Shown here: positions 33,527 through 45,516 of the stretch, piece after piece | How positions within the stretch are numbered: position 1 is the stretch's first letter | Layout of the letters: every line of letters starts with the position of its first letter | Assembly (NCBI GenBank): GCA_022578605.1 | Contig: MU394054.1 | Coordinates: 932,945-996,944 of the forward strand | Reading direction: 5' to 3' | Origin: Camillea tinctor | Taxonomy: Eukaryota > Ascomycota > Sordariomycetes > Xylariales > Xylariaceae | DNA length: 64,000 nt | Notes under the pieces: model-generated | Told to the model about the DNA's origin: nothing | What the model saw: the letters and a program-made list of their open reading frames with translations, nothing else | Databases searched by the model: none | Translations under genes and position numbers: made by a program

Positions 33527-36265
33527 ATCTTTTGCATGTCGTTGGGGGGAGTTGTGTGTAGGTGTAAGTATAAGCGAATTCGGACGATTGGAGATATTCG
33601 ATTCGGCTATTTACACAGTGCGGCGCAAAAGACGATGGTGATAATATATTCTGAAGATAGATGGTTTTGTTACACGGTAAATAATTTTAAAAAGGCATAT
33701 ACAGAACAAGGTCTTTCTCTGTTTGCTCTACTCTGCTCTGTTCTGTTCTGTCTGTTCTGAAAGTGTTGTGTTGCGCAACGCTGGATAAGCGAGATAAGAT
33801 GTTTATGATATAATTGACGATGCCCAAGTTCTATTCGTAGATGTGGTTCATGCGACGAACTGGACCTGCATGGTAGCGTCTAAAGGTTAAGAGGATCAAC
33901 TGAAATGGGTGCACGGATCAAATATTGACTATTGACGCCTGACAACTTGGATATGGACGAAAGAGATGGAAGAAAAAGAGGAATTCTGGTGCCCAAAATG
34001 GGGAGTGGTCTTCCAATGGCCTCGGGCCATGTTATATTCAGTCACTCACCAGCTACAACACGACCCTCCTTACTTACCTCTCCTACATTTCCGTCCTCCT
34101 CCTCGAGCACCGCCGTGCCATAGTGTGTGTCCTGGATCGTCGCTCAACATCAAAACCACCGGGTAAGTCGAGCATGGTTGGTGAGTGAGTCATTGACGAG
34201 AAATTCCTGTGCAGGGAGCCATGTAAGGCCATGCAAGTGTAGAAAAATGGAGGGAAAAGAGGTTAAAAGAAGACGCGACATGCGCGATGAATGGACGGTA
34301 TTGAATGGTCCATATGCATGCCAAGCCATGCCAAGAGCGAGAGTCTCAAGGCTCTGGTCATCTCAGCCAGTAAGAAAAGTTGAAACGATGCGGAGAGTGA
34401 CAGGAGCGGACAGGAGTAACCTCAACTAAACTAAAAATCGACAGGGGACAGGGGTGGCAACGGAAACCAAAAGCGGGGCAGAGCCACTTGCACCCCGCCA
34501 GCCAATGATGGGTTGCAGCATGCGAAAAGCAGTGGCTGGTAGGTGGTCCGTTAGCCGCTGTGGAATCGCGTTTAGCTGCAGATGCACACGCGACGTTGAC
34601 ACGAAGTAGGCGCGAGCTGTTCCGTTCGGGCCCCATAAAATCTCCAGTCATATAAAGACTCTTAAGCCCGTTTTCTCCCCACTAGTACAATGCGCTGGCC
34701 ATAGTAATGCTTTTTAGAGGATATTGGGCGAACAAGATCCTCGTTTAAATGACAACCTAATGGTGATAGTAATGGGTGATGTGCTGGAAAAAAAGTTTTT
34801 TTTAATTCGAATTACCAGGACCAGGACCAGGACACGACAGACTGGAACGACGACAACAGTTTAAGTTACTTAGGATGGTTAGGATGGGTAAGGACGGAAT
34901 TGACGGGGGGCATTTTCACATGCGTGATGTGATGATGATAATTCTCGATAGGAATTGAAGGCACACGAATATCTCGCGTCATATCATCAACAACAATACA
35001 TAACATCATACAGATGGGACAGGTTACGCCTCTTTTCTTTTTTTCCCTCCTTAAACACGAACACCAAACACCAAAAACTTAACCGAAAAAGAATAAATCA
35101 ACACCAACTTCAACACCGCGTACTACAAGGGGGAAGTAAAAAAAAAAAGGGGGGGGGTAAGGGTAGGGGGGAATTCCCGGACGATCTCGTTTCGAAACAT
35201 TTTCATCCCGACTTACACTAAACTCATCAACCTCGCATACTCGCTTATACTAGCTTCAGGAGTCACATCACATCACATCCCTCTCCATTCATCCCACACA
35301 AATTCTTTCTGACTATCACAAAAATAATATAAATATTTATTAAAAATTCAACAGGTAAGAAAGAAAAGAAAAAAAAAATACTTTGTCTCCACTCTTGTGA
35401 CTTATTCTTCCGATGATGATTGAGGCGGTGTCAACGGTGCAAGAAGCCGGTGTTCCTAACCAGCAAATCAAATATCACCAACAGTCGTTGCCCACGTTAT
35501 TATTCTAACCTAGTGTGCTACTCAACCCTCGACCCCCGACACTTCGATTCTCGACCTCGACCCTCGACTATTATGATGTGGTGAACACACTTGCTCGTTT
35601 AAGTGTGGCGTCATCTACCATACTTCAGCCGAGCATGGATGTCGTGAACTCCATAACCTATATATATTCTACTCCTAGCGCCTTTTGCCTCTCCCAGCCG
35701 CATCTGACCTTTGCTGGGTCCCCGTTGCAACCTTAGGCTCTGTCCTAGCATCTTAGGTACCGTCTGGGTCTCTTGGCGTCGTCGCAATCCCTCTTGATAG
35801 GTTATCTCTTTGCGACAGAATTGAGTTGCCTCTGGTGATCTCATAGCGTATAGGAGCTATGAGAGCCCGTCGAGTCTCCATGGCGCTACTAGTCCTCGAC
35901 CCACGCGATAGTTACTGGTAGTCATGGTCCGGATGTTCTGGGATGAGTCCCGGCTATCCACTACTTCCTACAAGCATTCACTAGCTTCAAGCATCGCCCG
36001 TATCATGAATGAAAGTCATGGGCATGGTCCCGACTGTACGTGAGCAACAGCTTCGGATATACTAACGATTACTATGCCTTGCGCATGCAGTAGTCTAGTT
36101 CACAAAGGGTCCCTCCTTGGACGTGGTAAGTAGAGTACGCAGAATAATTACACTGAATGTATAAGCACAATACCTGAAGTCCGATATGCGCCATGTCAAC
36201 CACTACCTTCCTACATATGTAGCAGTAGTCCGGTAAGTATCGATTCCGGCGGCTTACAAAGGAGA
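33527..36265. other. Intergenic; weak hints only
   Basis: 33527 to about 34700 is the promoter side of the F-box gene with short frames and no motif. Around 34950-35400 the plus strand looks like leader DNA (pyrimidine/A-rich, a G9 run near 35150), followed by a 31-codon ORF at 35413-35508. 35515-35580 carries CCCTCGAC-type near-repeats. None is strong enough for a gene call. Confidence 0.4.
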
Positions 36266-37274
36266 TCACTGGCCTGATGTTTGTCCAAACCACGTCTTAT
36301 TTGCCAGCACCTCCATATAACCCGTCACCTGTGCCTCTGCTGGTCCAGTCTGCTCCTCCGTTGCTCGACCGAATTGGGCTTGTCGCAATCCGACGCTGTC
36401 CTCTTCCGGCTCTATGGGTATCAGGCGGCGTCCTTCTTTAAGGGCTCCAATCGGCGAAGGGTCTGCGGGTCGCAGTTCTGCCACTACGAGGTCCTTGAAG
36501 GCAGGATCAGCCCAATCCTTGTCCATAAGTCGTTCAGCATGCTCTCGCTCCATCAGTTTATATCGACCGCAGATATCGACGAGGCTGTGGTGTCGACCTG
36601 CCTGTCGTTGGCGTGCCGCAGCTTCTCCGTACACATCCCGAATGCTCACAAATAGACTCAAGCTTGAGTCCTCTTCCTGGCTCTCTAACAAGGCCGCGAT
36701 CGTAGATCTGACTTCTTCATGATGTCCTTGAATGACCGCCTGATCTTCGTGGACGATCATAACGCCTGTGTTGCTTTCATCGGCCAAATCATGAATGATG
36801 ACAGGTCGCTTCAACTTGTCGACACCAATGGCAACGTCTCTATGGCCGCGCTGCATGATTGGTCGCCAGGTCATTCCCTGGTTAGATGCTGCTTTCTCTG
36901 GGTCGGATGTGAGGATAGCCGGAACTGCCATGGTTCCAGTGCGTAGCTCTCCAGCCTTGTTGGTGTGCAGAGCCCGAATGATGTTCTTCTCATCAACCTC
37001 GCAGAAGGTAGCTTCATAGACAATCTGACTAGTCGTAACATCAGCATTGCCAACGTTGACCTATATTATATGTGGTTGTGGTCAGCGAGCCAAGACTACG
37101 TCAAGTATCATGATAGCTGTGTTCACTTACTATTCTCTGATCTGGCTCAGTGAGCGACGAATCACCTGACTCCGGACCATGCTCCGGGTTTCCATTGCCC
37201 ATGGTGTCAGGCGTTGATGCGGATTGCTGTCCCTCTGTAGGTAAGGGTGCTCGTTCTGTAGATGGCGACAACAT
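36266..37274 (-). CDS. Two-exon gene of unknown function
   Basis: Predicted 312 aa. Exon 1 is 37274-37131: exactly 48 codons, from MLSPSTERAP to EPDQRI. It is followed by GTAAGT, and the intron is 37130-37061, ending in TATATAG. Exon 2 is 37060-36266 and opens with VNVGNADVTTSQIVYEATF. The match of frame, donor and acceptor argues for a real spliced gene. I recognise no domain. The N-terminus is disordered and acidic. The middle (WRPIMQRGHRDVAIGVDKLK; VIIHDLADESNTGVMIVHED) looks globular with beta/alpha periodicity, then a helical part rich in E, R and A. There is no signal peptide or membrane segment. Further 3' exons are possible because short coding-like frames continue below 36266 on the same strand. 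Confidence 0.6.
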
Positions 37275-40200
37275 GGGTGTTGCACAACGGCGAAAGAGGG
37301 GGAAATTGAAGGATGTGGGTAAGATACAATCTGCAAAAAATAAGATCTTGAAAGTGTAGAGGTGCAGAAAGAATGAGTTACACCCACTACTGTGCTCGAA
37401 ATGTTGTTTGCAGTAAGAAAGTTCGATGTGGTTGTGTGGATTGGACAAACAAACAAAAGAACATAGTACAAGACGAAGAGAAATGCAACAGAAGGTGCAA
37501 CAATGGAAGTATTGGCAATATTCCAGACCTATCCAGCAAATTCCCACTAAAGGCGACGACGACTCGAAGAATCACACCGGAATGTTCTTCACATTCGTTG
37601 ATAGGTAGTGTCTATCAGGACTAGAGATACCATGCGGGCCCACGCTGCGGCTCATGCAGTCATATTCTTCTATCGACGTGCGTCCATCTCTCCTAGCCAT
37701 TTAGTGCCCGATGAGATAGCCTATTAGAATCCTATGAAGAATCATGAGGAATCTACCGCCTTAAATGTAGCGTGCACACCTTCCAACTCGTTGTTCCTAG
37801 GAAACGAGGGTTTCCTCGCAGGCCTAGGACTTTCCATTGGTAGCCAAAGCATGGCCAAAGAAATATGATGACTTGGTCATGAGTAGTTCCTATCCTTAGC
37901 CAGTTTATGGAGACAGGACTTCATAGCTGGGGTTAAGAGGGAAAAGTAACATGCAAAATGGTACATAGCCTATAATACTCCCAATAATACTGAGCGTAGC
38001 CCATAGACCTGGCCTCTGTCCCTATAATACATAAGTTAGCATCGGACGCTGTTAGAAAAGGACGTCACCACACCCAATATGGAAACCCTTATAGAATATC
38101 TTTAACGAAGTAGGATGGAGGCAGGAGCAAGTAAATCATCGCAGTCTACTCTCCTTATACTATATGAGTACGCTGTGAGATAGCAGATGCTAGGAGTGGT
38201 GTCGTAGATCATAGGGTACGAGATAGTACGTACCATGTGAAGGAAGAAAGAGTATTTGATGTATACGTAAAGCTATCGGAAGTAGTTGTAATTCTAATCT
38301 CCCATATAGAAATATCGTGGTTACCTAAGCTCTTGTTAGGACCCTCACGATAATAAATTTTGGGGGAACATATTACTGGGAGCTACAATATTACCTATAT
38401 ACGGGCTTTTCTAGGACATGCATGTTTCTAGTTTGAACTGTGAGCGAGAGAAGGAGTAAACGTGATCAACCCCTTTAATAACCACAAGAGAATCTCAAAG
38501 TTATATAACGCTGATGAACCAGCCTTATTCCTTCACAATTCAACTTCAAACGTCCCAGTATATGTTCCTCTATATTAATTTTATCTCCTCGAATAGCATG
38601 ATATAAACACCTTCTCATCTTTGTACCAGTTTTTCCATGTATCACTAGGTGTTTATCGCCCAGAAATAGATCTAGTCAACAACTAATTGAAGAATATGAA
38701 AATGGGAAGTTATTATGAGACCCGGAATATTCACTAGAGAGCCTCCCTTGAAGTCATCCACATAGTCATAACCTCATGATGTTTCATTTACACCATGCCA
38801 TATGTAATGTTCGTAGCCCTATATCTGTATAACCTTCTTCATGACACTGATCGGATAGACATTGGTCGCATGCCACTACGTGTATGTCATAGGTAGAACG
38901 CTAGATCTTAAGGTACATGGCCATACGGCTCTTGTAAGAAACGAAATAGTCATTCATTCTAGATGAGCGATGGGCAATATCACGGATAGCCGTGTTTTAA
39001 TTACGATCTTTGACGCAACAATGCCGGAGTTACTTGAGAGTTATTGCTAAGTCATCCATGACAATGTGTTTTCTAGCGAACGTATATATAACGAAACTCA
39101 GGGGCGCTGCAGACAAGGCAATTTGCCCTCGTCTCAACGAGATTTATCCATAATCTAGCTCTTCGTTTGTGATTCAAGAAAAAGGGGTGATCTGCATAGG
39201 TAGACCCCGGCGTACCATTCCAATTTGTTTGACTAGAAATAGCAAAGGGTAAGGCTACCTATATAATCTCCCGAGGCAAGGCTGATCTAGTACCTAATAC
39301 GATATAGTGTAGAGCTGTCTATGGTATTCGCTTAATGGCTGACATGGACTAATGATTCTAGTTCTAGCTCGTATGGCTCGTATGTATATAGAATATCGAG
39401 GCCTGATATTTTTCACATGACTCTTGGACATGTACTGCACGATGATTATAGAAAGAATAAAAAAAACAATAGGTAGGTAATATAGTTAAGCACGTATGTG
39501 TACATGTATGTCCATCATAATTGAAGTAAAGGAATAAAATAAAAGTAAAATAACAACACATATATAGGTTATATGATGACTTATTAAGAGGTCGGTTATG
39601 TCCATACTACCTAGTATGTATATCAAGATACTTATTATGTACCTATGTACCTACTATGTAGGTACGCAGTGAAGTGGAATGAACGGACTTAAGATTAAGG
39701 ATGAGTTCCTTCCTGTGAGAAGATAAAATTGACGGAGTGTCCTAGGCACGCTATGTATTACATTACATTTAGGCGAGCACCTGACTACAGCTGACATGTC
39801 CTCTATCGCAGCTGTTCGCTAGCTGAGCTATAAAGGTGGGGAATTCTGAAACTCTGCCAAGATAAACCACGGACCCTTTTCGACTTGTTCGACTTTTTCG
39901 ACCTTTTCAACTTTCACATCACCCACACGCAAGATGCATCCTTCTTCTTTAGTCTAGTCATTCGACTTCCAATCGGACGAGAGCACGTTCAGGCATGACA
40001 TTCGCCAGCACCTTCGGGTATTTATCTTCTCATCCTCTCCCGAAGGATTTATAGTAGATATCTGGTGATAGCGACATACGCACACCTTGACGTACGTCCT
40101 GACCTGGACTTGGACCTAGATCTGCACCGTGCAGGTTGGAGCTATAACGTTGTACATCCAGATTCGAGATTCTCGAGAGTTGAGAGATTTAACAGAACAC

Positions 40201-41796
40201 CGCAACACACGACCCCTACTTTCTCTGTCTGGCTAACCATCCCTCCCCCACCCCTCTTCCGTTTCGGCCAAACCAGGACTCCCTGCGACAGAGCATAGAC
40301 TATTATACTACCTGGACTAGAAGAGTTCAGACGATGTTCATGAACCGAACCAAACTTTTGCATTATTAGTTTCTATCCCCAAAGAATAGATGAAACAACT
40401 GATCGAGTAGTTCTCTCTCTCTTTCTTTTTATACCATACTACACCGGGGTCATCATGAACAACCAAGAGGAACCCCAGCGATCGTATGGCCGATGTGCCG
40501 CAAGGGATCACAGCCATCTTATCATCGACAGTAGGGTTCAGGGATCTGACCAACTGTTGCTCGCTTGAATGCTTCCCATGCTTCCCTGTTGCATGAATCA
40601 CCTCCCCTCTTCGCGCCCACAGGTTGTTTCCTTAGCCTCTCGTATACGAGCTCTTCTTCGTCCGCTGCGGTTGTCGGACAAGTCGATGCATATAGTTGAG
40701 CTTACTATTGCCTGCTACGTACTCCTATATCTTTTCCCCTCTTCCCTATCGGATAGTAAGGATTCTGCAAGTTTCGGTACATTTGCTAGTATAAGGCAAG
40801 GTAAGTCTTGACCTGACCCAGCTCCGTAGTTGGCGTCACATTCAACTATTCTAGAATCAATGCAATGACGATATATATACTCCGTATATATATATATATA
40901 TATCCCATGTCTTGGGTTCACTAGCTTGATTCAGGACTTTTGTCGGCTTTCTGAAGCAAAAAAAAAAAGTTGAGAGCTATTGGATATCATATCAAGTACT
41001 TACTCCGTACTGAGTATAGCGACTTGTGGTCCCCGGTTACATACTGCAGAGACCGTCATCTATCTTTGTGGCGGTTTTATCTTATACACTACTACTACAT
41101 ATATTGGGTAGCTTCTGGATCTCTCGTGATCACGACGATCCTTGACTCTTCATTGCGCATTCTCAACTTTGCTTCTTGTTTCTGAGCCCTGGGTACGTGC
41201 ATAGGCCCTCAACCTTGACCAAAGCCCCGTTTCATTCGAAGGCTCACCAGACTAGCCAATCAGAGCCCGAGCTTTCTCAGGCCAACACCTGGATTCGGCA
41301 TCGCATGAAGTAATTTTAGTGTCTCATTGCCGTCCCTGGTCATTTCTGATGCGCCTAAGCAGGCATCCCGGAGCGGCTCACCTGCAGCAAGGTGCTTGGT
41401 GAATCCATCCCACCCTGCCACGATTGATGAGAAGGGTCGGGGCGATCATTTACGGAGGGGACGGTACTGGCACTGATGCTGGTGCTGGAACTGGTTGGCC
41501 ATGAGTCCTAGGTAAGGCTTTGTCCGCCATAAGTATGGAAACTCCCCGATCGCTCCCGTCTTCCCTAGTTGATCTTCCATCCCTTCTGCCTCTCTATCGG
41601 CTGTTGCCGGTTTTCAATTCTTCATCCATTGTTGTAGTTTCTAGTCCTTCGTTTGAAAAACAAGTTTATTTTTATTTTTATTTACGTTCTGCTTCTATAT
41701 GTTATTAATGCGTGTGTGGAACTGAGCCTCTCCTACACGGGATGGAGATTGTGATACCACCTAGAGATAAAGGGCAGTCCACATTGAGATATACAT
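37275..41796. other. 4.5-kb AT-rich stretch without a supportable gene
   Basis: 37700-39900 is strongly AT-rich and full of stops on both strands. TAGGTA-type motifs cluster at about 39600-39670. 40065-41796 is nearer average composition and includes a (TA)n run and the promoter and leader of the DUF6536 gene. No transposon domain was recognised. Confidence 0.55.
40884..40903. repeat. (TA)n microsatellite
   Basis: About ten TA units directly after the short motif ACTCCGTA. The same TACTCCGTA recurs near 41001. Confidence 0.85.
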
Positions 41797-43995
41797 ATGA
41801 CGATGACGGGGCAATCCGAAGTGTCGAGCCCTTGGAGAGGTAGTCGGCGAAGTACTAATGGCACCCTTCAAGATCTGACACTTGATAGGATCCAGGAGGA
41901 CGGCGAGTACACATCATCGAGATCTGCTATGCCATCGAGCAGGGACACAAGGCCGACGATACAATGGCCTTTCCACAACCGCACGAATTCCGAGGTGGCC
42001 TCGAGTCCGCGTTCTAGCCGGTTAGGCAACTTTTTCCACAACCGCAGTCCCTCGGGGGTACCTTCAACCCTCGGATCTGGCAGTTGGTTTGGATCTACCA
42101 ACAAGTTAGGCATGTTCCGCCCGTCTAACTGGCAACCAAAATCATTCTTCCGCCCGAACGATGATGCCGCGAGCATCGATAGGAGCATAGTACCTGATTA
42201 TATTGTTAATTTCATGAGGGGAGAAACGCCGGAGACGCTGGCGAGAAAGAGAGAGCAGCGGAAATGGGGCGAACGGGGAGTTGAGATCACATCGCGGAGA
42301 GACACTTTAACCTCGCATCTCGTCGAGTATGGCCAATTCTATTCATCTAGCACGGAACTCACCGGCATGAATGGACGTAGCAATTCAAGCGCACGAACTG
42401 GTCTACGGCGACACTTTACCGGATGGCGAGGCGGGGTGGTTTTTAATACATTATTAGCATTCATAATCTTAGTCGTCGGAATCATCTGCTTAATACTGGT
42501 CATAACTAGAACGAAACTTAACTCGGGCGAGTCGACGATTTACTCGGGCAATTGCACGACCGCAAACAACATCAACATTGGAATTCATGTTGTCATCAAC
42601 GTGTTGACCATTGCTATCCTCTCCGGTGCCAATCACGTCTTTCAGGTTCTCTCGAGCCCAACTAGACAGGAGGTGTCTGCCGCGCACGAGAACAAGTGGT
42701 GGCTCGATATTGGTGTGCCATCCTTGCGCAACCTTATACACATATCTGGGTTTAGGGTAACCCTGGGAGTTATAATCCTAGCGATTGCTGTCGTGACTCA
42801 GGTAATGTAAGTTAACGAACGGCGTGAGAGTTGGGAGGTATTAGTAGCTTTATTGACAATTTTCAGATATAATGCAATAATATACACGTCTCGAAACGCC
42901 CAAACGTGCAATGTCGTTGTTAGTGGCACCATACTCGGCGTTGTAGCACTTCTAAATCTTGGATCGGTGATCAGTATGGCTGTTATCCTAACGCGGTCAA
43001 CATTCGATCCGCTTGCCACACTAGGAGATGCTATTCGCTACTTTTTACGACATCCAGACCCGGCCACCGTCGATGCTTGTCTCATGACGAAGGACGATGT
43101 ACGGAAAGGCCGCTGGGTCCAGAATGAGGCTCAATACTTCAACCCGACCAACCACTACTGGATCCAAACTCCATCCATCTTCCGCTGGGCCTCCGTGATT
43201 TTCTCCTGGCTCCTGGTCGCGGCTCCGACCGCCGCCGCAGTAGCGCTGCTGATGCGCGCGAGTCCCGATAACCCGTTCACCCCTTTCGGCACTACCTCGC
43301 CGTCGCCCGCCACCACGTTCCTCCTCCCCACTCCCGTCGAAGCCGCTCAAATGGCGCTTCTCGCCGCGCTCCCGCAACTTCTTCTCGCCGTACTCTACCT
43401 CAACATCAACGCTCTACTAACAACCTACTTCCTCTCCCACGAATTCTCCCTCTTCGCCCTCGCCCCCCAACCCCTGCGGGTCTCCTCCAACCCCGCCGGC
43501 CACCAGACCAGCAGCCTGTACCTCACCCTCCCGCGCCCCGTGTCCTGGATCCTCATCGTCGTCTTCGCCGGCCTGGGCTTCCTCCTGAGCCAAGCCGTAT
43601 TCCCCACCGTTGCGCAGGGGCGCAGCGTATCCACCAGCATTGTGTCCATCGCCTTCGGCACGCGGGCGCTCGCCGCGCTTCTCGCGCTACTTGTCGCTCT
43701 CCTCCTCGGCGTCGTCGCCCTCGGCCTGCGGCGCGCCCCCGCCGCGCCCCTCGCCACCGGCGACGGCAAGGGCAACCCGCTCGTCCTGCGTGGCGGGTCC
43801 TGCAGCGCTGTCATCGGCGCTCGCTGCGGCAAGGGCGAGGAGGCGCGCGGCGAGTTCGCCCTGGCCCCTCTCTACTGGGGCGTCGTGGACGAGGGCCTGG
43901 GCGTGGGCCCCGGCATGCGGTCCGTCGGGCACTGCGCGTTTGCGCCGAATGGGCTGGGGCTGGGATACTTGGATGCGGGACGGAGCTACGCTTGA
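41797..43995 (+). CDS. DUF6536-family multi-pass membrane protein
   Basis: 712 aa from exons 41797-42806 and 42867-43995. The 60-nt intron has GTAAGT and TTTTCAG ends and splits an Ile codon (AT|A), joining frames exactly. Residues 1-210 are disordered and probably cytosolic. The conserved core then starts with FTGWRGGVVFNTLLAFIILV (first membrane segment about 212-236), a Cys-bearing loop (GNCTTANN), and SSPTRQEVSAAHENKWWLDIG, hallmarks of the fungal DUF6536 family. Several more membrane segments follow, and a tail with GGSCSAVIGARC and APLYWGVV. Function is unknown in the family. The second half of exon 2 (about 43180-43990) is far more GC-rich than the rest. The gene converges with the Mhp1 gene. 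Confidence 0.9.
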
Positions 43996-45516
43996 ACGAG
44001 GACAGAACACCATTACCCCCCCCTGCTTTGACTTTTTCTTATTTTCTTGTTTTTCTGGTGTTTCCGCTGGACCGATCATCCCCTGCAGCTGCGTCTGAGG
44101 CTTTTTGTTTACGAAACAATGTTTTTGCTCTTCCAACTTTTTTTTTTCTTTATAGCTGCTATTCAAAGCAGTTCCCCAAACCTGGATTGGTTTCTTAAAA
44201 GAATAAAAAAATCCGGAAAAGTAGAGATGAGTGAGCATGACTATGAGTTGAATGGACATGGATATTACTTTTTGGGGGGAAAATCCCACGGAGGGAAGAA
44301 GAAAAAAAAGGGGGGAGAGGGGGTGAAGGAGAAAAAAAAAATACCTCGAAAATTTACAGATGAATGGATGGACTCTTTTTTGGGGTTTGACTTAAGGAAT
44401 AGGACAGATGGATGATTGCTTTTTTTGAACTTTTGGAACGAAGGAGAGGCAGAAAAGGAAGAAAAGAGGGCTGGCTGGCCATGATACCCCCACTCACTAC
44501 GCCGTAGCGTGTGTTTTTCATTTGATTTTTTTTTAACATACAATCCTTTTTTTTCTCTCTTATGAAATCAAGACTCTTGTGTGTGTGATTTGGTTTTGTC
44601 TGTGAATTCCTATTGACGCTCTACGTAGCATTGGCAAGCCCGTTTGACAACATGCTTTCGTGACCTTCCTGTGTGAGTAGATGGCGGAAATGCCATCTTG
44701 TCTAGATATAATAGAGCCTTTCACTGTATTAGCTAAAACTACCTCATTAGCTTACCGAGGGACGTATATAAATAGAGGGTTGAGCATATGTCTTGCCCCT
44801 GGACAACGCAGCATGCCTAAGACATCGAAAACTCATAATATACTATATTAGTACATACAGGCCGTTACAAGTATCCCCTTTTTGAAGAAGAGAAAGGGGA
44901 GAGAAATCAGACATAATAGCGAGCAACTTTCTTCCCCAGCCTACCTCGATAAGATGAAGACAAGTCTAGGCATATTTTTGTTTGCAGTTAGGTAGATTAG
45001 GTTATTTCAACCTATCCTTGCACCCTCTCTTCTCACCCTACCTTACTCTAGGTCGTATCTTCCTATTCGGGTATCTGAGTAATTTATCTCCCACACACCT
45101 TCTACCTAAAAAAAGGGAGACAATTAAAGTGATGACAATGACTGCACACAGGCAGGCCAAAAAAGATGTGTATATGTATGTATAGGAGCTATGTGTTGAA
45201 TGCAAACATGAATCCTCCTTTCTAATAGCATGCATACGACTGATGACGCCTTGCGGGGGCATATTCCTAACCCCTTCCCTGTCCTATTCCATTCGCTTTA
45301 TAAGGGTTTCATTAAAACCAAATGATTTGCCTTGTTGCAATTCCTGACTTTCCTTCTAACGCCTACAAACAGAAAAAGAAATAGAGAAGACGAGATTCCA
45401 CTCTTCCTCTGTCTTTTTGTTCCTTTTTTTCAAGTATACAGTTATGAGTACAGTGGCTTTTTCTTGTGTAAGAAGCGGCGTGCTGAAACCCGTCTTTGCT
45501 GCTGCCCTCGTGACTT
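43996..45516. other. Intergenic between convergent DUF6536 and Mhp1 genes
   Basis: 3' flanks of both genes with A- and T-rich tracts near 44140-44150, 44300-44345 and 44525-44555. No gene supported. Confidence 0.6.

Noticed and set aside
36072..36293. Minus-strand frame just below the unknown gene as a further exon
   Set aside because: No splice pair found that joins it in frame without skipping the stop at 36266.
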